From an uncultured Clostridia bacterium (GTDB taxonomy: Bacteria > Bacillota > Clostridia > Christensenellales > UBA1242), in assembly GCA_934746515.1 (NCBI GenBank), contig CAKVFH010000008.1:1-39462 (forward strand): DNA of 39,462 nt, given 5' to 3'. Positions within the stretch are counted from its first letter, which is position 1. Each line of letters begins with the position of its first letter. The position numbers were made by a program, and so were the translations under genes. The notes beneath the pieces were generated by a model, which did no database searches, had not been told where the DNA came from, and saw nothing but the letters and a program-made list of their open reading frames with translations. Below, one piece after another: positions 1 to 7,617 of this stretch.

Positions 1-252
1 CAACCTGCACCAAAGCCAGGTCCTCAACCTACTCCTCAACCTGCACCAAAGCCAGGCCCTCAACCTACACCTCAGCCTGCACCAAAGCCAGGTCCTCAAC
101 CTACACCTCAACCTGCACCAAAGCCAGGCCCTCAACCTACTCCTCAACCTGCACCAAAGCCAGGTCCTCAACCTACTCCTCAACCTGCACCAAAGCCAGG
201 CCCTCAACCTACACCTCAGCCACAACCAAAGCCAGGCCCACAACCTACTCCT
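1..252 (+). repeat. 36-bp in-frame tandem repeat, seven copies
   Basis: Seven consecutive 36-bp units (1-36, 37-72, 73-108, 109-144, 145-180, 181-216, 217-252) encode the 12-residue unit QPAPKPGPQPTP. Units differ almost only at third codon positions (ggt/ggc, act/aca, caa/cag), except the last, which is more diverged. The array runs off the left edge, so copy number is unknown. The near-identity suggests recent expansion by slippage or recombination. Confidence 0.95.
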
Positions 253-1776
253 CAGCCTGCTCCACAACCTACCCCAGAACCTGCTCCAGCTCCAACAACT
301 GAAAGTGATTTGGCTAAACAAAATATTGAAATTTCGTGCGAAATTATAAGCACAAAAGGTAAAGATTTAGATCAATATTTAAAAATTGTCAAAACAGCAC
401 TTAAAGCGAAAGATTTGAATGTTGCTGAAAAAGCCTTGGCATCTGCTGAGCAAATCAATGCGGGTATTCAACTCCAAAAAGTCACTATTGAATCAAATGA
501 ACAGCACATTGATGTTAAGAAGGACAAAACATTAAAGAATAAAATCCAAGCAGCTAAAACTTGCGCAAACAATTCAACAAACGCAATTGATAAAGCTAAA
601 AAGGATATTGATAAAGCTCAAGAAAAAGCAGATAAAAAACAAAACAACAACCAAAATCAACAAGACAACAACCAAAATCAACAAGACAACAACGCCGAAA
701 CTCCTGAAAACGATGCTGAAGCAAAACCTGAAGCAAAAAAAGGATGGTTCGCAAAAGCAAAGGAAAAAGCAAAAGAATTTTTAGGTGGCATTAGCGAGCA
801 AGTTTCTTCAAAAATTTCAGAAATTAAAAATAAACCAAAAGCTCCTGAAAACTATGGCAGGTATGTTGATACGCTGAAAGATTCAAAAGATTTTAATAAA
901 GAAGAATTTGCTAAATTCAAGAAGATGTATGATGAAATTGCCAGTATTAAAGATCCAGCAGAAAGAACTCTTAATATGAATTACTTGAAACAATCTCTAA
1001 ATATGAAAACTAATGAAGATTTCATCAATGATCCACAAAATGAAGGAAAATTGGCTCCAGTACTAAACTTTATTGCTAGTATCAACAATAAAGTCAGAAT
1101 TGCACCTGCCGCACAAAATCTTTATGGCGGAATGCTTATTATGCTTGATGAGTTCAATGAACAAAACAAAAACAATCCTAATGTGACAATTTCAGATATT
1201 GAAAAAACACACGGAATTCAACCATGGACTTTTAAACTCTTGGAAGCAAAAGAAAATGCACAAGCAAAGGACAACACCCCAGCTGAACAACCTGCTAAAC
1301 CTGAAGAAAAAACCGATGAAAAAGATGTAAAAACTAACGATGTAAAACCTGAAGATAAAGAAAAAACTTTAAGTGAAAAATGGGATGATGTTAAAGCAAG
1401 TAGAGCAAACAATGCAAAGAATGATGCTTATGATTATTTCATGAATACTTACAAATCTGCAATAAATTCTCTTATGCAAGGCAACATTAAATCAGGAACA
1501 AAAGTAGATTCTAAAAGATATAGCGAAAGACTTTCAAACATGATAAAAAATGTTGAAACCAGAAGAGAAATCGAAAACGACAAACAAACTTACACATTCA
1601 ATATGAGTCAAGAAAAGAAAGATCTTTGCATTGAACTTTTTGGAAAACTTCAAGAACTTGTTGCACAAATTGAAGAAAAGGTTAGAACAGCTGATAAAGC
1701 TCAAGCCCAACAAATTGTTGAAGAAGAACTCAAAAAGGCTGGAGTTAATGCTCAAACACTCGATCAAAAACAATAA
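1..1776 (+). CDS. Pro-rich tandem-repeat protein, 3' part (5' end outside window)
   Basis: The frame is open at the left edge, so the start is not in the window; 591 residues remain. Residues 1-84 are seven copies of a 12-residue repeat of the type QPAPKPGPQPTP, followed by a degenerate P/Q/T linker to about residue 100. Then comes a helical, Lys-rich region, two copies of NNQNQQD (near residues 215-230), an amphipathic KKGWFAKAKEKAKEFLGG-type helix, a helical domain, a second acidic linker rich in E/K/P, and a helical C-terminus. No transmembrane segment or sorting motif is visible in the part present. I recognise no family. The Pro-rich block looks like a spacer or wall-spanning stalk, but without the N-terminus a secretion signal cannot be judged. 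Two small genes follow at 9-11 nt spacing, so it is the distal visible part of an operon. A TTG at 310 is in frame but has no reason to be the start. Confidence 0.8.
   Translation, partial: QPAPKPGPQPTPQPAPKPGPQPTPQPAPKPGPQPTPQPAPKPGPQPTPQPAPKPGPQPTPQPAPKPGPQPTPQPQPKPGPQPTPQPAPQPTPEPAPAPTTESDLAKQNIEISCEIISTKGKDLDQYLKIVKTALKAKDLNVAEKALASAEQINAGIQLQKVTIESNEQHIDVKKDKTLKNKIQAAKTCANNSTNAIDKAKKDIDKAQEKADKKQNNNQNQQDNNQNQQDNNAETPENDAEAKPEAKKGWFAKAKEKAKEFLGGISEQVSSKISEIKNKPKAPENYGRYVDTLKDSKDFNKEEFAKFKKMYDEIASIKDPAERTLNMNYLKQSLNMKTNEDFINDPQNEGKLAPVLNFIASINNKVRIAPAAQNLYGGMLIMLDEFNEQNKNNPNVTISDIEKTHGIQPWTFKLLEAKENAQAKDNTPAEQPAKPEEKTDEKDVKTNDVKPEDKEKTLSEKWDDVKASRANNAKNDAYDYFMNTYKSAINSLMQGNIKSGTKVDSKRYSERLSNMIKNVETRREIENDKQTYTFNMSQEKKDLCIELFGKLQELVAQIEEKVRTADKAQAQQIVEEELKKAGVNAQTLDQKQ
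648..689 (+). repeat. 21-bp in-frame direct repeat (two copies)
   Basis: Two adjacent copies of a 21-bp unit encode NNQNQQD twice within the repeat protein. The nucleotide copies are essentially identical, pointing to recent duplication in a Gln/Asn-rich linker. Confidence 0.8.
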
Positions 1777-1785
1777 GGAGAATTT

Positions 1786-2010
1786 ATGGAAAACAAAAAC
1801 AATGAACTAAATGAAACAGAACAACCTGCTCCTATGATTGAAAAGGTTTCACTAAAGAACATTGAAACTGAAAGAAATGATATTGAATTGGAAGCAGATG
1901 ATCCAATAAACAACCTTATTAAAGCTGCACTTGAACTTGATGAAGAAGATCTCAAAAAAGCTATTGCTTTTATAGATAAAAAGCTTGAAATTTTAAAAAA
2001 TAAGAAATAA
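1786..2010 (+). CDS. small acidic helical protein, unknown function
   Basis: 74 residues, starting at an ATG preceded by a strong AAGGAGA at good spacing, 9 nt after the stop of the repeat protein. The N-terminal half is Asn/Glu-rich and probably disordered. The C-terminal half (from about residue 38) reads as two charged amphipathic helices around LIKAALELDEEDLKKAIAFI. It has no cysteine, signal peptide or membrane segment. I do not recognise a family. Its place between the repeat protein and another small helical protein suggests an accessory subunit or partner, which is inference only. Confidence 0.7.
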   Translation: MENKNNELNETEQPAPMIEKVSLKNIETERNDIELEADDPINNLIKAALELDEEDLKKAIAFIDKKLEILKNKK

Positions 2011-2021
2011 TGGAGAGATTT

Positions 2022-2381
2022 ATGGACGGTAAAGAAAAAATTATTGAAGCTCTTAAAAATATTGATGTTAAAGAGCTTGCTGAACCAAAACCAGTTTTCA
2101 GCCCTGAAGAATATGCTTTTTTCCAAAGAAGCGGTTTGTCAGCTGACGAAGTAAGAACTTTGGAAAATGCTGAAATGCTCACACAAATCCTTGAACTTTT
2201 GCCAGAGACCCAAAAAGGTTTGGACAGACTTGCTGGAGCACTTCAAGCAATTTCAAAAGAAACCACCAAGGAAAACATGGCAAATCTCTTGTTGATTGCT
2301 CAAAAAGATCCACAAACACTTATTCAACTTTTTGCACTCACTGAAGTTTTTGACAACTCTCAACCTGAAGATAACAAATAA
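2022..2381 (+). CDS. small helical protein, unknown function
   Basis: 119 residues. An ATG at 2010 overlaps the upstream stop codon, but the ATG at 2022 has GGAGAG four bases before it and gives the N-terminus MDGKEKIIEALK, so I prefer 2022. The protein is acidic and helical with no cysteine, signal peptide or membrane segment; there are leucine-rich stretches around residues 53-75 and 85-108. It is the last gene of the operon, followed 30 bp later by a strong terminator. I cannot assign a family. Confidence 0.7.
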   Translation: MDGKEKIIEALKNIDVKELAEPKPVFSPEEYAFFQRSGLSADEVRTLENAEMLTQILELLPETQKGLDRLAGALQAISKETTKENMANLLLIAQKDPQTLIQLFALTEVFDNSQPEDNK

Positions 2382-2410
2382 AAAACAATCTAATTTATAA
2401 ACCTAATGGA

Positions 2411-2440
2411 AAGACCCAGTTTTATGCTGGGTCTTTTTTG
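2411..2440 (+). terminator. intrinsic terminator of the repeat-protein operon
   Basis: A 9-bp perfect stem (AAGACCCAG / CTGGGTCTT) with a 7-nt loop is followed by a T-run. Confidence 0.92.
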
Positions 2441-2574
2441 TTTTTAATTGCAGGTATTCTCGCTTAATTTCATTTATAAACACTCACAAGTCTGTGCTTT
2501 TTGCCTACACTTTATTGTTTTGATTTTTCTCTATATTTCTTTGATTTGGATTTTAAATAGCAAATTTTTTACAC

Positions 2575-2623
2575 AAAAAAATGGACAAGCAGGTTGCCTT
2601 TCGACTCTCCTTTTGCCCATTTT
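2575..2623 (-). terminator. probable gyrA terminator
   Basis: Read on the minus strand, an 11-bp stem (AAAATGGGCAA / TTGTCCATTTT, one G-T pair) encloses a loop of about 24 nt that can pair further, and it ends in a T-run. It lies 23 bp after the gyrA stop. The rest of 2441-2645 shows nothing convincing; small ORFs there have no ribosome-binding site. Confidence 0.6.
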
Positions 2624-2645
2624 GTTATAATGAGTTTATTCAAAA

Positions 2646-5174
2646 CTATTCGTTGGTTTCGAGTGGTTCATCAATCACGATTGGCTCTTCGTTGGTTTCG
2701 CCTGTGATATCTTCAGCCACAGTATCGGCAATTGCAACACAAGAAACTCTTGTGCCTTCATGCAATCTCATAACCTTGACACCAATTGTGTCACGAGTGA
2801 TTTTTGAAATTGAAACTGCTGGAGTTCTTAAAATTACGCCATTGTTTGCAATAAGCATAATATCTTCGTCTTCAGAAACTTGTTTTAGTCCAACCAAGCG
2901 TCCGGTTTTTTCATTGAAGATGCCGGCTTTCATACCCTTTCCGTTTCTGTTTTGAATTTTATATTCGCTAACATCACTTCTCTTTCCATAGCCGTTTTCG
3001 GTGATTGTTAAAATGTCGTAGCCTTCACGATTGATAATCATATCAACCAAATAGTCATCGCTTGCAAGGTCAATTGCCTTAACACCCATTGTGTCACGAC
3101 CAAGTGGTTTGACATCTTTTTCGCTAAATCTAATACACTTGCCTTCGTTTGAAGCAACCATAATTGTTGAATCGCCAGCGCTAAACTCAACAGAGATAAG
3201 TTCATCATTATCAGCAAGGTTGATTGCGATTTTACCAGTTTTTCTGATGCTTTCAAACTCGCTGGTTGCTGTCTTTTTGATAAGACCGCGTTTGGTTGCC
3301 ATAACCAAATAACCTTCGCCTTCAGCAAGTTTTGGGAGAATTGCTTGCACAACTTCATCTTTTTCAAGTGGAAGCAAGTTGACAACATTTCTGCCCCTTG
3401 AGTTTTTAGATTCTTCAGGGATTTCGTAACCTTTCAAGGTGTAAACCTTACCCTTGTTTGTGAAGAACAAAAGTGTGTTGTGAGTTGAGCAAATGAACAT
3501 GTGTTCAACAAAGTCTTCTTCTTTTGGTTTGTGACCGGTTGAACCCATGCCACCGCGGTGTTGTTGTCTGTATTCCGCAACTGGCAATCTCTTGATATAG
3601 CCAAAGTGTGTCATTGAAATAACAACATCTTCTTTTTCAATCAAGTCTTCAATGTTGATATCAACTGAACCTTCGAGATCAATTTCAGTTTTTCTTTCGT
3701 CGCCATATTGAGCTTTGATTTCTTCAAGTTCTTTGATGACAACTTGTTTAACTTTTTCATCACTTGCAAGGATGCCACGAAGCTCTGTGATAAGGTTTCT
3801 GAGATCTGCAAGTTCGTTGTTAAGTTTTTCAACTTCCAAACTTGTGAGTCTTTGCAAACGCATATCCAAAATTGCTCCAGCTTGGGCATCAGAAAGCATG
3901 AATGCTTGTTGAAGTTTTGAACTTGCATCATCTCTATCTTTCGAAGCCTTGATGATTCTTACAACTTCGTCGATATTTGCAAGTGCAACAACAAGACCTT
4001 CAATGATATGTGCTCTTTCTTCAGCTTTAGCCAAATCATATTTAGTTCTTCTATAAATAACATTCTTTTGGTGACCGATATAGTTTTCAAGAATTTGTTT
4101 GATATTTAAAACTCTTGGGTAGCCGTCAACGAGTGCCAAGAAATTGATTCCATAGCTGCTTTGAAGCTGGGTTCTTTTGTAAAGTGTGTTCAAAACGACT
4201 TGCGCATTAAAGTCACGCTTAACATCAAAAACAATACGCATACCGTGTCTATCAGACTCTTCACGGATATCCTGAATGCCATCAATACGCTTATTTTTAA
4301 TCATATCAGCGATTTGCTTAATCATTTCAGACTTATTAACCTGATATGGAATTTCGGTTACTACAATCTTTGATTTGCCTTCGTTATCTTCTTCAATTTC
4401 GGCTTTTGAACGGATAACAACACCGCCCTTGCCGGTGAGATAGGCTTGTCGCAAAGCTTCTGTGCCCATAATTACGCCACCAGTTGGATAATCTGGAGCT
4501 GGGAGAATTTGCATGATTTCGTCAATACTCATCTCTGGATTGTTCATCAAAGCAATTGTTGCGTCAATAACTTCGTTAAGGTTGTGTGGTGGAATGTTTG
4601 TTGCCATACCAACAGCGATACCGTCACTGCCATTTACCAAAAGGTTTGGGAACCTTGATGGCAAAACATCTGGCTCTTTCATTGTGGCATCAAAGTTTGG
4701 TGAAAAGTCAACAGTTTCTTTGTCGATATCACGAAGCATTTCATCAGCCAGTTTTGAAAGTCTTGCTTCAGTGTAACGATAGGCAGCTGGAGGGTCGCCA
4801 TCGACTGAACCAAAGTTTCCGTGTCCGTCAACAAGTGGATAACGGATTGCAAAGTCTTGAGCAAAACGAACAAGTGCACCGTATACTGAAGAATCGCCAT
4901 GTGGGTGATATTTACCAAGCACATCACCGACGATTCTCGCACATTTTTTGTGTGGTTTGTCGGATGTGTTGCCCATTTCGTTCATAGCATACAAAATTCT
5001 TCTGTGAACTGGTTTCAAACCATCACGAACATCTGGAATAGCTCTTGAAACATTTACTGCCATTGCATAGGCAATAAAGCTTCTTTTCATTTCGTCATTG
5101 ATTTCAACTGGGTGGATAACGGTGTTATCAACCAATTGTTCATGTTCCAAACTATAATCTCTTTTCTTAATCAT
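2646..5174 (-). CDS. gyrA: DNA gyrase subunit A
   Basis: 842 residues. The breakage-reunion subunit of the A2B2 gyrase introduces negative supercoils using ATP hydrolysed by GyrB. The catalytic Tyr lies in AAYRYTEARLSKLA. The quinolone region reads HPHGDSSVYGALV, so Ser83 (E. coli numbering) is kept but the Asp/Glu at 87 is Gly. A GyrA-box-like QQHRGGMG opens the C-terminal beta-pinwheel, which favours gyrase over ParC. The N-terminal ATG at 5189 is in frame, but GAGGAG sits correctly before the ATG at 5174, giving MIKKRDYSLEH. The start overlaps the stop of the MazG-like gene by 8 bp, so translation is probably coupled. It is the last gene of gyrB-mazG-gyrA. Confidence 0.97.
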   Translation of the reverse strand: MIKKRDYSLEHEQLVDNTVIHPVEINDEMKRSFIAYAMAVNVSRAIPDVRDGLKPVHRRILYAMNEMGNTSDKPHKKCARIVGDVLGKYHPHGDSSVYGALVRFAQDFAIRYPLVDGHGNFGSVDGDPPAAYRYTEARLSKLADEMLRDIDKETVDFSPNFDATMKEPDVLPSRFPNLLVNGSDGIAVGMATNIPPHNLNEVIDATIALMNNPEMSIDEIMQILPAPDYPTGGVIMGTEALRQAYLTGKGGVVIRSKAEIEEDNEGKSKIVVTEIPYQVNKSEMIKQIADMIKNKRIDGIQDIREESDRHGMRIVFDVKRDFNAQVVLNTLYKRTQLQSSYGINFLALVDGYPRVLNIKQILENYIGHQKNVIYRRTKYDLAKAEERAHIIEGLVVALANIDEVVRIIKASKDRDDASSKLQQAFMLSDAQAGAILDMRLQRLTSLEVEKLNNELADLRNLITELRGILASDEKVKQVVIKELEEIKAQYGDERKTEIDLEGSVDINIEDLIEKEDVVISMTHFGYIKRLPVAEYRQQHRGGMGSTGHKPKEEDFVEHMFICSTHNTLLFFTNKGKVYTLKGYEIPEESKNSRGRNVVNLLPLEKDEVVQAILPKLAEGEGYLVMATKRGLIKKTATSEFESIRKTGKIAINLADNDELISVEFSAGDSTIMVASNEGKCIRFSEKDVKPLGRDTMGVKAIDLASDDYLVDMIINREGYDILTITENGYGKRSDVSEYKIQNRNGKGMKAGIFNEKTGRLVGLKQVSEDEDIMLIANNGVILRTPAVSISKITRDTIGVKVMRLHEGTRVSCVAIADTVAEDITGETNEEPIVIDEPLETNE

Positions 5175-5466
5175 GGTTTGTCTCCTCATCTAATTTTTTT
5201 TGTGTGCGTGCAATTTTTTGTTTTCTATATTCTTCAACTTTTTCTTCGCCAAAAACAAGTTGCATTTGATCAACCATGTTTTGCACATCAGCAATCTCTT
5301 CGCAAATGTGGTCAATCTGTTCAGGAGTGTTGTATTTTCCTTTTCGCCAGTTTTTGCAAAGCTCTTTTGTGAGCTCGCTCATTTCTTCAATACACATTTT
5401 TATTTGTGCATCTTCACCCCAAACATCAATACATCTTTTATAAAGTTCTCTATTGTTTTCAACCAT
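5167..5466 (-). CDS. MazG-like nucleotide pyrophosphohydrolase
   Basis: 99 residues from the ATG at 5466, four bases downstream of the last base of the gyrB stop; two earlier in-frame ATGs (5475, 5487) lie inside gyrB. The all-alpha NTP pyrophosphohydrolase pattern is present: EExxE at residues 27-31 (EEMSE) and ExxD at 57-60 (EIAD), which bind Mg2+ and the nucleotide triphosphate in MazG, dCTPase and phage MazG-like enzymes. It is a single short domain of about 100 residues. It overlaps gyrA by 8 bp and nearly abuts gyrB, with no strong Shine-Dalgarno, so it is probably translated by coupling to gyrB. The substrate cannot be read from sequence; house-cleaning of a non-canonical dNTP is plausible. 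Confidence 0.8.
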   Translation of the reverse strand: MVENNRELYKRCIDVWGEDAQIKMCIEEMSELTKELCKNWRKGKYNTPEQIDHICEEIADVQNMVDQMQLVFGEEKVEEYRKQKIARTQKKLDEETNHD

Positions 5467-5467
5467 A

Positions 5468-7387
5468 CTACACATCCAAATTATCAACTAATTTTGCATT
5501 TTCTTCAATGAATTTGCGACGAAGTTCTGGAGCATCACCCATAAGGAGTGTGAAAATCTTGTCGGCTTCAATTGCATCAGCCATATTGATTTGAATAAGT
5601 CCCCTGTGAGCTGGGTTCATGGTTGTGTCCCAAAGCTGTTCTTTGTCCATTTCACCAAGACCTTTGTATCTTTGAACATCAAGCCCCTTGCTTCCCATTT
5701 CTGCGACTTTTTTAACTTTTTCGTCTTCAGAATAGCAATATTCTATTCTCTTGCCCTTTTGAAGTTTGTATAGTGGTGGCATTGCTGAATAAACATGCCC
5801 GTTTTCAATAAGTCCTGGCATGAAACGATAGAAGAATGTCAAGAGCAAAATTCTGATGTGTGCACCATCGACATCGGCATCGGTCATACAAATAACTTTG
5901 TTATAGCGAAGCTTGCTTGTGTCAAATTCCTGACCAACACCGCCACCGAATGCTGTTATCATTGCTTTGATTTCTTCATTGCCAAGCACATGATTAAGTC
6001 TTGCCTTTTCAACATTAAGAATTTTTCCACGAAGTGGCAAAATAGCTTGAAAACGACGGTCACGGCATTGTTTTGCCGTTCCGCCAGCCGAATCACCTTC
6101 GACAATATAGATTTCGCAGTGCGATGGATCTTTGTCGGTGCAGTCAGCAAGTTTGCCAGGAAGTGTTGTTGATTCAAGCGCACCCTTTCTTCTTGCCATG
6201 GTTCTTGCGGCGTTTGCTGCTTCTCTTGCCTTTTGAGCAGTCACTGAACGCAAAATCAAGGCTCTTGCGTCTTCTGGATTTTCTTCAAGATAGGTTCCAA
6301 ACAAATCGCAAACTGCGTTGTAAACTTCGGTTTGCATGTAGCTGTTGCCGAGCTTGGTTTTTGTTTGTCCTTCAAACTGTGGATTTTGAAGTTTAACTGA
6401 AATTATTGCTGTGATACCTTCACGAACATCGTCGCCTGAAAGTTTGTCATTTTCTTTCAAAATTTTAAGTTTGTGTCCGTAATCATTGATTGTTTTGTAA
6501 AGTGCTTTTTTGAAGCCTTCAATATGTGTTCCACCTTCAATGGTGTTGATGTTGTTTGCATAGCCATGAATAACTTCGTTATAGCCGTCATTATATTGGA
6601 ATGCGACTTCCATTTCACCAGTTTTGTCTTTTGAAACGGCTGAAATATAGATTGGCTTTTTCAAAATGCATTGTTTGCCTTCATTCATTTCATCAACAAA
6701 CTCAACAATACCGCCGTCATAGTGGAAAGTTTCTTGCTTATCATTCTCTCTGTGGTCAGTAATAACAATTGTTATGCCAGTGTTTAAAAATGCAAGTTCA
6801 CGAAGTCTTTTTTTGATTCTTTCATATTCAAAAACTGTGGTTTCAAAGATTTCATCATCTGGCATAAAAGTAACCTTTGTTCCAGTGGTGGTTGCAGTGC
6901 CAACTTCTGCCAAATCTCTTTGTGGAATACCACGGTTGTAAACTTGCTTATAAATTTTTCCGTTTTGTTTTACTTCAACTTCAAGCCATTCTGAAAGTGC
7001 GTTTACGCATGACAAACCAACACCATGAAGACCACCAGAAATCTTGTAGCCGCCATCGCCAAATTTGCCACCAGCATGAAGCTTTGTGAGAACAAGTTCA
7101 ACAGCGCTCTTGCCTTCTTCTTTATTGATTCCTGTTGGAATACCACGACCATTGTCTGTAACCGAGCATGAGCCGTCTTTGTTTATTTCAACGGTGATTA
7201 AGTCACAATATCCTGCAAGAGCTTCATCAATACTGTTATCAACAATTTCGTTAATCAAATGATGCAAACCATTTGTGTCTGTTGAACCAATATACATACC
7301 AGGTCTTTTTCTGACTGGTTCAAGGCCTTTCAAGACTGTAATCTGTTCAGCACCATAATTATTTTCAACTTTGGTTAAATCGTCCAT
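5468..7387 (-). CDS. gyrB: DNA gyrase subunit B
   Basis: 639 residues, normal length. The ATPase subunit of gyrase. GHKL ATPase motifs are visible near the N-terminus (NEIVDNSIDEAL, DNGRGIP, GGLHGVG), as are the TOPRIM elements EGDSAGG and DADVDGAHIR. PLRGKILNVEKARL and the C-terminal GLGEMDKEQLW are typical. The start is backed by AAGGAAG seven bases upstream. It heads the gyrB-mazG-gyrA operon from a minus-strand promoter at 7424-7452. RecF lies upstream but is separated from gyrB by an unrelated plus-strand gene. Confidence 0.98.
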   Translation of the reverse strand: MDDLTKVENNYGAEQITVLKGLEPVRKRPGMYIGSTDTNGLHHLINEIVDNSIDEALAGYCDLITVEINKDGSCSVTDNGRGIPTGINKEEGKSAVELVLTKLHAGGKFGDGGYKISGGLHGVGLSCVNALSEWLEVEVKQNGKIYKQVYNRGIPQRDLAEVGTATTTGTKVTFMPDDEIFETTVFEYERIKKRLRELAFLNTGITIVITDHRENDKQETFHYDGGIVEFVDEMNEGKQCILKKPIYISAVSKDKTGEMEVAFQYNDGYNEVIHGYANNINTIEGGTHIEGFKKALYKTINDYGHKLKILKENDKLSGDDVREGITAIISVKLQNPQFEGQTKTKLGNSYMQTEVYNAVCDLFGTYLEENPEDARALILRSVTAQKAREAANAARTMARRKGALESTTLPGKLADCTDKDPSHCEIYIVEGDSAGGTAKQCRDRRFQAILPLRGKILNVEKARLNHVLGNEEIKAMITAFGGGVGQEFDTSKLRYNKVICMTDADVDGAHIRILLLTFFYRFMPGLIENGHVYSAMPPLYKLQKGKRIEYCYSEDEKVKKVAEMGSKGLDVQRYKGLGEMDKEQLWDTTMNPAHRGLIQINMADAIEADKIFTLLMGDAPELRRKFIEENAKLVDNLDV

Positions 7388-7423
7388 TTTTCGCTTCCTT
7401 TTAAATTTATTTCACCTGACATT

Positions 7424-7452
7424 ATTATATCAATTTTTGTTTTCAAAACCAA
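7424..7452 (-). promoter_or_regulatory. gyrB promoter (extended -10)
   Basis: On the minus strand, TATAAT at 7424-7429 is preceded by TGn, an extended -10. A weak TTGGTT (3/6) lies 17 bp further at 7447-7452. Confidence 0.65.
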
Positions 7453-7464
7453 ACGATTTTAAGC

Positions 7465-7505
7465 ATATATTATATATATTTAATATATATTATATAATAT
7501 ATATA
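7465..7505. repeat. 41-bp pure A/T tract with 22-bp perfect palindrome
   Basis: Every base from 7465 to 7505 is A or T. Bases 7483-7504 form a perfect 22-bp palindrome. It sits in the 230-bp gap between gyrB and the divergent gene at 7618, upstream of both promoters. It could be a duplex-unwinding element, a supercoiling-sensitive element upstream of gyrB, or a protein-binding site. No DnaA box lies beside it. Confidence 0.7.
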
Positions 7506-7565
7506 CAAAATTTGGCTTTTAAGGGGCATTTTTGACGAGATTTGGTGACTATAAAACCCGTGCAG

Positions 7566-7594
7566 TTGACAAACTAAAATCATTTTGTTAAACT
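7566..7594 (+). promoter_or_regulatory. promoter for the gene at 7618
   Basis: Perfect TTGACA at 7566-7571, a 17-bp spacer, then TAAACT (4/6) at 7589-7594, followed by the Shine-Dalgarno GAGGTG. Confidence 0.6.
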
Positions 7595-7617
7595 GACATT
7601 ATAAAAGAGGTGTGTAA

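Noticed and set aside
1..252. CRISPR array or intergenic repeat
   Set aside because: The 36-bp units are contiguous with no spacers and read in frame through a coding sequence.
2010..2021. ATG at 2010 as the start of the 119-residue gene
   Set aside because: It overlaps the upstream stop; the ATG at 2022 has GGAGAG at proper spacing.
2448..2955. Short plus-strand ORFs at 2448-2630 and 2581-2955
   Set aside because: No ribosome-binding site; the second is antisense to the gyrA end and the first lies in the terminator region.
4834..5119. AGTGGATAA and GGTGGATAA (8/9 to a DnaA box)
   Set aside because: Both lie inside gyrA and fit its codons; they do not form a cluster.
2646..5174. gyrA as topoisomerase IV parC
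   Set aside because: It is linked to gyrB and has a GyrA-box-like QQHRGGMG; no second pair is in the window.
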